A stretch of 55,539 bases of DNA. Origin: Clostridiales bacterium. Lineage in GTDB: Bacteria; Bacillota; Clostridia; Oscillospirales; Oscillospiraceae. The stretch's first letter is position 1. The number at the start of each line of letters is the position of its first letter. Positions 14,206 to 24,349 of the stretch are shown one piece after another. Position numbers and translations under genes: made by a program. The stretch lies in NCBI GenBank assembly GCA_021205455.1, contig JAJPXL010000022.1, forward strand, positions 1-55,539, given 5' to 3'. The notes below the pieces were generated by a model. The model saw nothing but the letters and a program-made list of their open reading frames with translations. It was not told the origin of the DNA and ran no database searches.

Positions 14206-15953
14206 TTTTGCAGGCGCTGACCGAATATTATGACGCCCTGCTGGACCGGGGGGAAATCTCCCCACCCGGCTGGGACGATGCCGCCAAGGTCAGCTTTGGC
14301 CTGGAGCTGGCAGAGGACGGGACGCTGGTGCAGGTAATTCCCTACCAGCGGACGGTGCAGCAGGGCAAAAAGGAAAAGCTGCTGACCAATCGGCTGATGC
14401 GCGTCCCCGCCCATGTGAAGCGAACGGTGGGGATCGCCGCGAATTTTCTGTGTGATACCAGTTCTTATCTCCTGGGGGCGGATGCCAAGGGAAAGCCGAA
14501 ACGCTCTATAGAATGTTTCCTGGACTGTAAAGGGCTGCATCAGCGTCTGCTGACGGGTGTAGACACCCCGGCGGCCCGGGCGATCCTGGCCTTCTTTGAC
14601 CGCTGGCAGCCGGAGCAGGCCGCCGACCATCCCCTGCTGTCGCCCATCTGGAAGGACCTCACTGGCGGAGCCAACCTGATTTTCTGCTTTGGTATGGAGC
14701 CGGTAACTGCGGACACCGCCATCTGCCGAGCCTGGCAGCAGCATTATAGCGCCGGGGCGGAGGATGCCGAAACCGGCCAGTGCCTGGTTACCGGCGAAGT
14801 CAGCCCCATTGCCAAACTCCACCCGTCCATCAAAGGGGTGCGGGGTGCCAGCACGATGGGGGCCTCGCTGGTCTCCTTCAACGCTCCGGCCTTTGAATCC
14901 TACGGCCACACCCAGGGCGGCAATGCCCCCGTGGGGGAATACGCCGCCTTTGCCTACACCACCGCCCTGAACGCCCTGCTGGCGGACAACGAACACTGCC
15001 AGGTCATCGGTGATACCACCGTGGTCTGCTGGGCACAGCACGGGGAACCGGCCTATCAGTCTGTAGGCATGATGGGGCTGTTTGGCGCGGCTCCGGGCAT
15101 TGATGACCGTGACCTGTCCGCCGCGCTGCACAAGCTGGCACAGGGAGAACCCATTTCCTGGGACAATGTGACCCTTTCTCCGGAGGAGCATTTCTACTTC
15201 CTGGGCCTTGCCCCCAATGCGGCCCGGCTGTCGGTGCGGTTCTTCCTCCGGGACAGCTTCGGCAGTTTCATGGAGCATCTGGAGCAGCACTACCGCGACA
15301 TTGCCATCATTCGCCCCGCCTATGACACCCGGGAAAATATTCCGCTGTGGCAGCTGCTCAACGAGACGGTGAATCAGAACAGTCGAACCAAGTCCGCCTC
15401 CCCCCAGTTGACCGGCGATGTGCTCCGGGCGATTCTCAGCGGCGCACCCTATCCCGCCACCCTCCTCAACGGCGCGGAGCTGCGCATCCGGGCGGAGCGG
15501 GAGGTCACCCGGGGCCGCGCGGCCATCATCAAGGCGTATTACCTGCGCTTTTCCCACCCAGACTGTCCAAAGGAGATTTTACAGATGGAACTGAACGAAA
15601 CCAGCACCAACGTGGCCTATACCCTGGGTCGGATGTTCTCGGTCTATGAGCAGATCCAGCAGGCGGCCAACCCCAACATCAACGCTACCATCAAAGATAA
15701 GTATTTCAACGCCGCCTCCGCCACTCCTGCCACGGTGTTCCCCCTGCTGGGTAATCTGGCGGCCAAGCACCAACGGGTGCTGGCCCGGGACAGCAAGGGT
15801 GCGGCGGTCAACCTGGAGCGGAAGCTGCAATCCCTCTCCACTATTATCGGGGATGCATATCCTACCCGGCTGAACCTGCAGCAGCAGGGTTCCTTCCAGC
15901 TGGGCTACTACTTCGAGAATCAGGCTCGTTATCAGAAAAAGGAGGAAAAGTAA
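14202..15953 (+). CDS. cas8c: Cas8c, large subunit of type I-C Cascade
   Basis: 583-residue large subunit (Csd1 family). It reads the PAM and helps recruit Cas3. Family blocks are 'ALTEYYDALLDRGEISPPGW' at the N terminus, 'CLVTGEVSPIAKLHPSIKGV' near residue 188, and the long C-terminal helical domain with 'NVAYTLGRMFSVYEQIQQAA'. In type I-C an internal start within cas8c makes the small subunit Cas11c; I did not pin down that start here, but the C-terminal 120 residues are the expected region. ATG overlaps the cas5c stop. Confidence 0.94.
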   Translation: MILQALTEYYDALLDRGEISPPGWDDAAKVSFGLELAEDGTLVQVIPYQRTVQQGKKEKLLTNRLMRVPAHVKRTVGIAANFLCDTSSYLLGADAKGKPKRSIECFLDCKGLHQRLLTGVDTPAARAILAFFDRWQPEQAADHPLLSPIWKDLTGGANLIFCFGMEPVTADTAICRAWQQHYSAGAEDAETGQCLVTGEVSPIAKLHPSIKGVRGASTMGASLVSFNAPAFESYGHTQGGNAPVGEYAAFAYTTALNALLADNEHCQVIGDTTVVCWAQHGEPAYQSVGMMGLFGAAPGIDDRDLSAALHKLAQGEPISWDNVTLSPEEHFYFLGLAPNAARLSVRFFLRDSFGSFMEHLEQHYRDIAIIRPAYDTRENIPLWQLLNETVNQNSRTKSASPQLTGDVLRAILSGAPYPATLLNGAELRIRAEREVTRGRAAIIKAYYLRFSHPDCPKEILQMELNETSTNVAYTLGRMFSVYEQIQQAANPNINATIKDKYFNAASATPATVFPLLGNLAAKHQRVLARDSKGAAVNLERKLQSLSTIIGDAYPTRLNLQQQGSFQLGYYFENQARYQKKEEK

Positions 15954-15954
15954 A

Positions 15955-16854
15955 ATGTCTGACCCCATCAAAAATCGCTATGAATTCGTCATCCTGTTCG
16001 ACGTGGAGAACGGCAACCCCAACGGGGACCCCGATGCGGGCAATATGCCCCGGGTGGACCCGGAGACCGGCTACGGCCTGGTCACCGACGTGTGCCTGAA
16101 GCGGAAGATCCGCAACTATGTGGAGACGGCCAAGGAGAACGCCACCGGCTACCGCATCTACATCAAGGACAGCGTCCCCCTGAACCGCAGCGACGCCGAA
16201 GCGCTGGACAAACTGGGCTACAAAGGCGTGGACGAAAAGGGGCTGAAAGCCGCCAAAAAGAACGACCCCACCCTGGATGCCAAAGTGCGGGACTTTATGT
16301 GCCAGAATTTCTATGACATTCGCACCTTCGGGGCCGTGATGACCACCTTCGTCAAAGGCAATCTGAACTGCGGCCAGGTTCGGGGTCCGGTGCAGTTGTC
16401 CTTTGCCCGGTCTGTGGACCCCATCGTCCCCCAGGAGGTCACCATCACCCGTGTGGCTATCACCACCGAGGCCGACGCCGAGCGGAAGGGCACCGAGATG
16501 GGGCGGAAGTACATCGTCCCCTACGCCCTCTATCGGGCAGAGGGCTACGTCTCCGCCAACCTGGCCCGCAAGACCACCGGCTTCTCTGAGGAGGACCTGT
16601 CCCTGCTGTGGGAAGCCATCCTGAATATGTTTGAGACTGACCACTCCGCTGCCCGGGGCAAAATGGCCGTCCGCAAACTGATTATCTTCAAGCACGATAC
16701 TGAGCTGGGCTGTGCCCCTGCCTACAAACTGTTTGATACAGTCCAGGTCAGCCGCAAAAATCCCGACGCCCCCGCCCGGGCCTACGGGGACTACACCGTT
16801 ACCGTGGATGGTGCCTCCCTGCCTGCCGGGGTGACCTGTACGGAAATGGCCTGA
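15955..16854 (+). CDS. cas7c: Cas7c, crRNA-coating backbone subunit
   Basis: 299-residue Csd2-family backbone protein; about seven copies coat the spacer and kink it every sixth base. The N-terminal 'FDVENGNPNGDPDAGNMP' block and 'DVCLKRKIRNYV' are diagnostic, as is 'DIRTFGAVMT' in the middle. Two bases separate it from the cas8c stop. The every-sixth-base flip by this protein explains the mismatch pattern of the crRNA-like guide. Confidence 0.95.
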   Translation: MSDPIKNRYEFVILFDVENGNPNGDPDAGNMPRVDPETGYGLVTDVCLKRKIRNYVETAKENATGYRIYIKDSVPLNRSDAEALDKLGYKGVDEKGLKAAKKNDPTLDAKVRDFMCQNFYDIRTFGAVMTTFVKGNLNCGQVRGPVQLSFARSVDPIVPQEVTITRVAITTEADAERKGTEMGRKYIVPYALYRAEGYVSANLARKTTGFSEEDLSLLWEAILNMFETDHSAARGKMAVRKLIIFKHDTELGCAPAYKLFDTVQVSRKNPDAPARAYGDYTVTVDGASLPAGVTCTEMA

Positions 16855-16858
16855 GCCC

Positions 16859-17512
16859 ATGCAGGAAGAAGATTACCTCCCCCTCTCCGGCATCCAGCAC
16901 TTCGTCTTCTGCCGCCGCCAGTGGGCCCTCATCCACCTGGAGCAGCAGTGGGCGGAGAACCTCCGCACCACGGAGGGGGAGCTGCTCCACAAGAACGCCC
17001 ACGACGCGGAGCAGCGCACTCTCCGGGGCGACCTGTTGACGGTGCGGGCTATGCGGGTACACTCCGCCCGGCTGGGCCTCTCCGGGGAGTGCGACGTGGT
17101 GGAGTTCCGGCGTTCGGAGGAAGGGGTGCCGCTGGCGGATACCAAAGGGCTGTGGCTGCCCTACCCTGTGGAGTACAAGCGGGGCCGGGCCAAGCCCACC
17201 GCCTGCGATGAGGCCCAGCTCTGCGCCCAGGCCATATGCCTGGAGGAGATGCTGTGCTGCACCGTTCCGGAGGGGGCGCTGTTCTACGGCCAGCCCAGGC
17301 GGCGGCAGGAGGTGACCTTCACGCCGGAGCTGCGGACGCTGGTGGAGCACGCCGCGCAGGAGATGCACCAGCTGTTTCAACGGGGGTACACACCAAAGGG
17401 CAAGCCCACCAAGGGATGCAACGCCTGCTCGCTGAAAGACCTGTGCCTGCCCGGCCTGACCAAAGGCCCCAGCGTGGCGGACTACCTGAGAGGGGAGTTG
17501 AAGGAGCCGTGA
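16859..17512 (+). CDS. cas4: Cas4, adaptation nuclease
   Basis: 217-residue RecB-like nuclease with a 4Fe-4S cluster. It trims prespacers and selects for PAM together with Cas1-Cas2. Cluster cysteines are C18 ('FVFCRRQW') and C187, C190, C196 ('GCNACSLKDLCLPG'). The nuclease core shows 'GECDVVEF' and 'VEYKRG'. Stop overlaps the GTG start of cas1. Confidence 0.94.
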   Translation: MQEEDYLPLSGIQHFVFCRRQWALIHLEQQWAENLRTTEGELLHKNAHDAEQRTLRGDLLTVRAMRVHSARLGLSGECDVVEFRRSEEGVPLADTKGLWLPYPVEYKRGRAKPTACDEAQLCAQAICLEEMLCCTVPEGALFYGQPRRRQEVTFTPELRTLVEHAAQEMHQLFQRGYTPKGKPTKGCNACSLKDLCLPGLTKGPSVADYLRGELKEP

Positions 17513-18540
17513 GACACCTGCTGAACACGCTGTTCGTCACCATAGAGGACGCCTACGCCACCCTGGACGGGGAAAACGTGGTGATTCGCCGTGGGGAGGA
17601 GACCCTGGGCCGGTTCCCGCTGCACATCCTGGAAGGAATTTTCCTTTTTACCTATCCCGGAGCCTCCCCCGCCCTGATGGGCAAATGCGCCAGGGAAAAC
17701 GTGAACCTGGTCTTTCTGACCCCCAGAGGGCGGTTCCTGGCCCGCACCTGCGGCATGAGCCAGGGCAACGTGCTGCTGCGCCGCACCCAGTACCGGGCGG
17801 CGGACGACCCGCTGCAAAGCTGCCGCATTGCCCGAAATATGATCTTCGGCAAGCTGAGCAACGCCCGGCAGGTGTTGGACCGCGCCCGCCGGGACCACAG
17901 CCCCAGGCTTGACGCGCAGCGCTTTCAGGCGGTTTCCGACCAGCTCCGGGGGCTGCTGCCCCAAGTGCTGGAGGAGACCTCGCTGGACGCTTTGCGGGGC
18001 CTGGAAGGGGCCGGGGCCAACGAGTATTTTGGCCTGTTTGACGACATGATTTTGCGCAGCAAAGACGTGTTTTTCTTCCACGGACGGAGCCGCCGCCCGC
18101 CCCTGGACCCGGTCAACGCCCTGCTGTCCTTTGTCTACACCATGCTGGGCAATGAGTGCGCCTCCGCCCTGGAAACGGTGGGGCTGGACGCCTATGTGGG
18201 CTTCCTCCACCGGGACCGTCCCGGCCGCACCTCTCTGGCCCAGGACCTGCTGGAGGAGCTGCGGCCCTGTATGGCGGACCGCTTCGTGCTGACCCTCATC
18301 AACAACCAGGAAATCTCCGGGAAGGACTTTGAGGAACAGGAGAACGGCGCCGTTTTCCTGACTGACGAAGGCCGCAAAAAGGTTCAACGGGCCTGGCAGG
18401 AGCGGAAGCAGGTGGTCATCGTCCACCCATTCCTGAAGGAAAAGCTGCCCTGGGGCCTGGTGCCCTACGTGCAGGCGCTGCTGCTGGCCCGGTACCTCCG
18501 GGGCGATTTGGACGGTTACCCGCCGTTTTTATGGAAGTGA
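17509..18540 (+). CDS. cas1: Cas1, integrase
   Basis: 343-residue integrase that joins new spacers to the leader end of the array. The family start 'RHLLNTLFVTIEDAYATLDG' fits the GTG codon at 17509, which has AAGGAG before it and overlaps the cas4 stop; a longer open frame to 17236 runs over cas4 and is not real. Metal ligands are expected in 'ALETVGLDAYVGFLHRDRPG' (His) and 'SLAQDLLEELRP' (Asp/Glu) and in an upstream Glu. Full length. Confidence 0.95.
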   Translation: MRHLLNTLFVTIEDAYATLDGENVVIRRGEETLGRFPLHILEGIFLFTYPGASPALMGKCARENVNLVFLTPRGRFLARTCGMSQGNVLLRRTQYRAADDPLQSCRIARNMIFGKLSNARQVLDRARRDHSPRLDAQRFQAVSDQLRGLLPQVLEETSLDALRGLEGAGANEYFGLFDDMILRSKDVFFFHGRSRRPPLDPVNALLSFVYTMLGNECASALETVGLDAYVGFLHRDRPGRTSLAQDLLEELRPCMADRFVLTLINNQEISGKDFEEQENGAVFLTDEGRKKVQRAWQERKQVVIVHPFLKEKLPWGLVPYVQALLLARYLRGDLDGYPPFLWK

Positions 18541-18547
18541 GGCCGTT

Positions 18548-18838
18548 ATGCTTGTCGTGATTGCCTATGACGTAAACACGGAAGACTCTGCCGGGCAGCG
18601 CCGTCTGCGCAAGGTGGCAAAGCAGTGTGTCAACTATGGCCAGCGGGTGCAAAACTCCGTGTTCGAGTGCTCACTGGACGCCGCTCAGTACCGCTTGCTG
18701 AAAGCAAAGCTCTGCGACATCATAGACACAGAGCGGGACAGCCTTCGGTTTTACAATCTTGGGAACAACTACCACAATCGGATCGAGCATTTTGGGGCCA
18801 AGGGCGGCTATGACGCCTCCGGGCCGCTGATTCTCTGA
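18548..18838 (+). CDS. cas2: Cas2, adaptation protein
   Basis: 96-residue ferredoxin-fold protein that bridges two Cas1 dimers and measures prespacer length. 'MLVVIAYDVNTED' places the conserved Asp at residue 8; 'GQRVQNSVFECSLD' is the second family block. It is the last cas gene, seven bases after cas1, and the array leader follows. Confidence 0.95.
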   Translation: MLVVIAYDVNTEDSAGQRRLRKVAKQCVNYGQRVQNSVFECSLDAAQYRLLKAKLCDIIDTERDSLRFYNLGNNYHNRIEHFGAKGGYDASGPLIL

Positions 18839-19016
18839 CCCCCGGGCGCGAAGGGCAAGCGAGCATAAAATGCCCGCCCCGTTCGCGCGGACTGAACGGT
18901 TAAACTGCGCCAATTTGGGAACTTTATTGCCCGAATTTTGTCTACACTTTCCCGTTCAGTTGATTATTTGTCGCAAGAATGTACGATTTGACGAAGAAAT
19001 TTTGTGCATTTTTGCT
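18839..19016 (+). promoter_or_regulatory. CRISPR leader
   Basis: 178 bp of AT-richer DNA between cas2 and the first repeat. It contains an inverted repeat, ACTGAACGG (18891-18899) with CCGTTCAGT (18952-18960), and a possible promoter TTGATT (18960-18965), 16 bp, TACGAT (18982-18987) reading into the array. The position next to cas2 and the intact first repeat mark this as the integration end. Confidence 0.75.
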
Positions 19017-22000
19017 GTCGCTCCCCGCAAGGGGAGCGTGGATTGAAATCTTTCAAATAGTTTTGATTGGTTCCTTTCCCTGCGTCGCTCCCCGCAAGGG
19101 GAGCGTGGATTGAAATGCCCCGCCTGGAGTGGGGGAGGGGAGAGGAGGTAGTCGCTCCCCGCAAGGGGAGCGTGGATTGAAATAGACGGCGGAAAAGAAC
19201 AATTACCGCATCGTATAGTCGCTCCCCGCAAGGGGAGCGTGGATTGAAATGGATATGCAGCCGGTTTTTTGGCCGGAGAACTGGAAGTCGCTCCCCGCAA
19301 GGGGAGCGTGGATTGAAATTTCTGCAATTTCCGTTAGGAATGACGGTCATGCCGTCGCTCCCCGCAAGGGGAGCGTGGATTGAAATAAACAAAAACCTGA
19401 AATTATCATCGCTCTCAATGTCGCTCCCCGCAAGGGGAGCGTGGATTGAAATGGTTGGAAGTTCCAGCTTCGGTAAATAATGTGTAAGTCGCTCCCCGCA
19501 AGGGGAGCGTGGATTGAAATCACGCAAAGCTGCTTCCGTCCGCCCCAGTCGCGCCGTCGCTCCCCGCAAGGGGAGCGTGGATTGAAATGCCCCGCAGAGC
19601 TTAATTTGTGAGGTCGATTTTTGGGTCGCTCCCCGCAAGGGGAGCGTGGATTGAAATTGAGATTGCTTGATTTATCTACTCATAAATTTCACGTCGCTCC
19701 CCGCAAGGGGAGCGTGGATTGAAATCTAGGCACTGCAATTCACCTCGCTTTGTATGGAAAGTCGCTCCCCGCAAGGGGAGCGTGGATTGAAATCTGGCGG
19801 AGATACTCCGCCGGAAGCTGGACCGATGTCGCTCCCCGCAAGGGGAGCGTGGATTGAAATAGCCGGGGCATCTCCGTCACCGTCCGCCCGTTGACGTCGC
19901 TCCCCGCAAGGGGAGCGTGGATTGAAATATTGATTACATGGGGGCGGAGGATACGAGCTACACGTCGCTCCCCGCAAGGGGAGCGTGGATTGAAATACCG
20001 TGGGGAATCGTAGAATCGCAGATGATGACAAAGTCGCTCCCCGCAAGGGGAGCGTGGATTGAAATATGTCCGGCTATAACAAGCGCGGCAATCAGCACAC
20101 CGTCGCTCCCCGCAAGGGGAGCGTGGATTGAAATCCCGGTGTAGCCTACTACCCACACATACCAGGCATGTCGCTCCCCGCAAGGGGAGCGTGGATTGAA
20201 ATACTTGCTTCATCAAAGATACCAACGATAAAATCAGTCGCTCCCCGCAAGGGGAGCGTGGATTGAAATCCCCATGTCAGTATTGTTATGAGTGACAATG
20301 CCCCATTGTCGCTCCCCGCAAGGGGAGCGTGGATTGAAATGTCCGTCGGCGTCAGGGTCGGCACCTCCGTGCTGTCGCTCCCCGCAAGGGGAGCGTGGAT
20401 TGAAATCACAGGTACCGGTAGGTGCTTGTGACGGTTTGGACGTCGCTCCCCGCAAGGGGAGCGTGGATTGAAATCACCCGTCCATCGTCTTGGTGTTGGG
20501 CAGCAGGTTCCGTCGCTCCCCGCAAGGGGAGCGTGGATTGAAATACGTTATTTCATCCAGGGCGGGGTTTCGCCAGGGTCGCTCCCCGCAAGGAGAGCGT
20601 GGATTGAAATGTGTGTACTACTCACACAAAGGGGTACAAGCAGCTGTCGCTCCCCGCAAGGGGAGCGTGGATTGAAATGATGGAGTAGGATTCAACGCCC
20701 GGTTCTAGGCGGGTCGCTCCCCGCAAGGGGAGCGTGGATTGAAATATCGCTGCTGTCTGCCAGGCTGGCGATGGCCGCCGCGTCGCTCCCCGCAAGGGGA
20801 GCGTGGATTGAAATTGTTTGGCCTCCAGCGCCTCCACGCTGGTGGCGTTGGTCGCTCCCCGCAAGGGGAGCGTGGATTGAAATATTTAGTGGGAGGCTAC
20901 CCCTGGGCATCCTCCAGCAGTCGCTCCCCGCAAGGGGAGCGTGGATTGAAATTGATGGACAATAACATCCGGCCATTGACTGACCTGTCGCTCCCCGCAA
21001 GGGGAGCGTGGATTGAAATTGGCCTATGACGGCAAACTGAAAGATAAAATCGGAGTCGCTCCCCGCAAGGGGAGCGTGGATTGAAATAGTCATTTTTGTT
21101 TACCTCCGTCCTTCATTGTGCGTCGCTCCCCGCAAGGGGAGCGTGGATTGAAATTTCCCGGACATATCGTAGTACCACACCCTGGCGGCGTCGCTCCCCG
21201 CAAGGGGAGCGTGGATTGAAATGTGCTGGCCATGCCGCTCCCTGAAATGCGGTAAAAGTCGCTCCCCGCAAGGGGAGCGTGGATTGAAATCCGTAGCTGT
21301 TATTGCCGTAGGGCATGAAGCCGTGTCGCTCCCCGCAAGGGGAGCGTGGATTGAAATTCAGACCTCTTTGTGGCCGTGATGGTCGTGGCCTGGTCGCTCC
21401 CCGCAAGGGGAGCGTGGATTGAAATAGGTATTCGTATGCCATTGTAATGTTCCTTTCTGTGTCGCTCCCCGCAAGGGGAGCGTGGATTGAAATCAACAAG
21501 TCAGCATTGACCAAAGGGGACAAACAGTCGCTCCCCGCAAGGGGAGCGTGGATTGAAATCGGCCAAACGTACAATATGCGGAGCGAGGCCAAAGCGTCGC
21601 TCCCCGCAAGGGGAGCGTGGATTGAAATGGGGCGTAGGAAAAGATGGTCGTTCGGTTGCGCTTGTCGCTCCCCGCAAGGGGAGCGTGGATTGAAATAGGC
21701 ACATCCCGCCCAGCGCCTTAATTCTCAGCCGTCGCTCCCCGCAAGGGGAGCGTGGATTGAAATCATTATTTTACCTCCTAAATTTTCCGTTGTGGTGTCG
21801 CTCCCCGCAAGGGGAGCGTGGATTGAAATGGCCCGAAGCACCTGGAATACATGAGGAACTGTCGGTCGCTCCCCGCAAGGGGAGCGTGGATTGAAATCCC
21901 AGTACATTGACGGCTGCGGCGGTTATTATGGTCGCTCCCCGCAAGGGGAGCGTGGATTGAAATACCGAGATTGCCTGCGCTCTGGGCGGCGTGGTGCTGT

Positions 22001-24308
22001 CGCTCCCCGCAAGGGGAGCGTGGATTGAAATAAGCAGAAAGCCAACGAAATCGGCGGCACGCAGAGGTCGCTCCCCGCAAGGGGAGCGTGGATTGAAATA
22101 TCGAATTTGGTTCCGGTATCAGGTATCCCGATAGTCGCTCCCCGCAAGGGGAGCGTGGATTGAAATAAGGCCACGTTCAGCTGGGCGTTGAGGGAGTCTA
22201 CCGTCGCTCCCCGCAAGGGGAGCGTGGATTGAAATAATCACAAACTGTGATTTTTGTAACCGAAGCACAATGTCGCTCCCCGCAAGGGGAGCGTGGATTG
22301 AAATGTCTCGGTGGCTCCATACTTGGCTCCGCCAGTCAGGGTCGCTCCCCGCAAGGGGAGCGTGGATTGAAATATAAAAGCGACTGCGTCACGGCCCCAG
22401 GTGGCCGCGTCGCTCCCCGCAAGGGGAGCGTGGATTGAAATTCGAGGATGAACAGTGTTCTTCCGACGCGGGCAAGTCGCTCCCCGCAAGGGGAGCGTGG
22501 ATTGAAATCAAAATTTACCATCTCAATAAATTGCAACTTGCGTCGCTCCCCGCAAGGGGAGCGTGGATTGAAATTCCGCTATAATACGGATAATGGAAAG
22601 GGTGAGCGTCGCTCCCCGCAAGGGGAGCGTGGATTGAAATATCGTGGTGCTAATAATTCGTTTTGCCATCTTTTGTCGCTCCCCGCAAGGGGAGCGTGGA
22701 TTGAAATAGCGCTTCTTTCAAGTCTTTTATAATACTCTCGGATGGTCGCTCCCCGCAAGGGGAGCGTGGATTGAAATATGTTGAACACTCCTTAAAATCG
22801 GTGGTGGCTGGGTCGCTCCCCGCAAGGGGAGCGTGGATTGAAATTGCTGTGTCCACATAGTAGGCAAGCCGCGTCAGCGTCGCTCCCCGCAAGGGGAGCG
22901 TGGATTGAAATAGGACATAGCATTACAAAACAACTTAGCGCAGAGTCGCTCCCCGCAAGGGGAGCGTGGATTGAAATACAGCCTTTAACTGGCTTAATTT
23001 GGGCAAGAACATCGTCGCTCCCCGCAAGGGGAGCGTGGATTGAAATTTTGTTGCCATGATATTTTACCTCCTTAAATTATCGTCGCTCCCCGCAAGGGGA
23101 GCGTGGATTGAAATATGTCAAAATAGGTACCACCGCCGTACCGCTGTCCGTCGCTCCCCGCAAGGGGAGCGTGGATTGAAATATTTTGTCTTGCGCGTTT
23201 TTTTGGACCGTGATCCGTCGCTCCCCGCAAGGGGAGCGTGGATTGAAATACCTATGTGCTGGCGATGGTGGAGTTTACCCCCGGTCGCTCCCCGCAAGGG
23301 GAGCGTGGATTGAAATCTCGGTTGCGCTGTTTTCCACGGCGGAATCGTCGGGTCGCTCCCCGCAAGGGGAGCGTGGATTGAAATATCGTCCGGTATTTGC
23401 CGCCGATAATCAGCCCCGTGTCGCTCCCCGCAAGGGGAGCGTGGATTGAAATATCTCCTGGTACTTTGGGTGCAGTGAGGCAGACGCGTCGCTCCCCGCA
23501 AGGGGAGCGTGGATTGAAATCTCTGGTAATTGGCTCGCCAAACACAGCAATTCATGTCGCTCCCCGCAAGGGGAGCGTGGATTGAAATACCAACACGGTG
23601 GAGCTGCGGTCTCCGCTCGGCGTCGCTCCCCGCAAGGGGAGCGTGGATTGAAATTCATCAGAGAAGTCCATGTTCTCCGGTCTAACAGTCGCTCCCCGCA
23701 AGGGGAGCGTGGATTGAAATGTCCTCCACTTACGGTACGCTGACCGTCACCGTAGTCGCTCCCCGCAAGGGGAGCGTGGATTGAAATTGCCCATATCTGC
23801 CATGGCGACGGCGGCGTCGTCGTCGCTCCCCGCAAGGGGAGCGTGGATTGAAATATGGCGGGCGACAGGTTGCGCATGTCCTGGGGTGTCGCTCCCCGCA
23901 AGGGGAGCGTGGATTGAAATATGGGCTTGATGTTCTCGTTGCCGTCGGTGCGGCGTCGCTCCCCGCAAGGGGAGCGTGGATTGAAATCTTGGTCTTGTAG
24001 GTCTGGTCGCCGCGCTTGCACGTCGCTCCCCGCAAGGGGAGCGTGGATTGAAATCGCAGCTGTTTGGAGGGGCTGGCCGGGTAGGTGGGTCGCTCCCCGC
24101 AAGGGGAGCGTGGATTGAAATTCTATCGTGCAGTCATAGATGCCAGGCTTGCTGGTCGCTCCCCGCAAGGGGAGCGTGGATTGAAATCCCGGCTCCCATG
24201 TAATCCAGCTCTCCGAAGCGGTCGCTCCCCGCAAGGGGAGCGTGGATTGAAATGCGAAGTTAGCTGCGGACGCGACATCACGCAACGTCGCTCCCCGCAA
24301 GGGGAGCG
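19017..24308 (+). CRISPR. Type I-C CRISPR array, 78 spacers
   Basis: The 33-bp repeat begins GTCGCTCCCCGCAAGG and ends GTGGATTGAAAT, with an 8-bp stem (CGCTCCCC, loop GCAA, GGGGAGCG). I counted 78 full repeats and a 79th (24287-24308) cut after 22 bases. Repeat 24 has a G-to-A change at 20594. The unit averages 67.6 bp, so spacers are about 33-36 bp. The leader-proximal end is at cas2 and the worn repeat at the far end, so transcription runs on plus. Several spacers contain GGAGG-type ribosome sites beside start codons when read on minus (for example near 21080, 21770 and 23060), which suits phage gene starts. Confidence 0.98.
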
Positions 24309-24349
24309 ACTACCAACTCCCGACTAAACACTGCTTACAAGCGTACCTT

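Noticed and set aside
17236-17508. 91-codon extension of the cas1 frame
   Set aside because: It lies wholly within cas4 in another frame; the GTG at 17509 has a good ribosome site and matches the family start.
18956-24327. Many open frames of 60-300 codons across the CRISPR array, on both strands
   Set aside because: Their proteins are tandem copies of the translated repeat (for example SLPARGAWIEI on plus and FNPRSPCGER or HAPLAGSD on minus). They are artefacts of a 33-bp repeat without stops.
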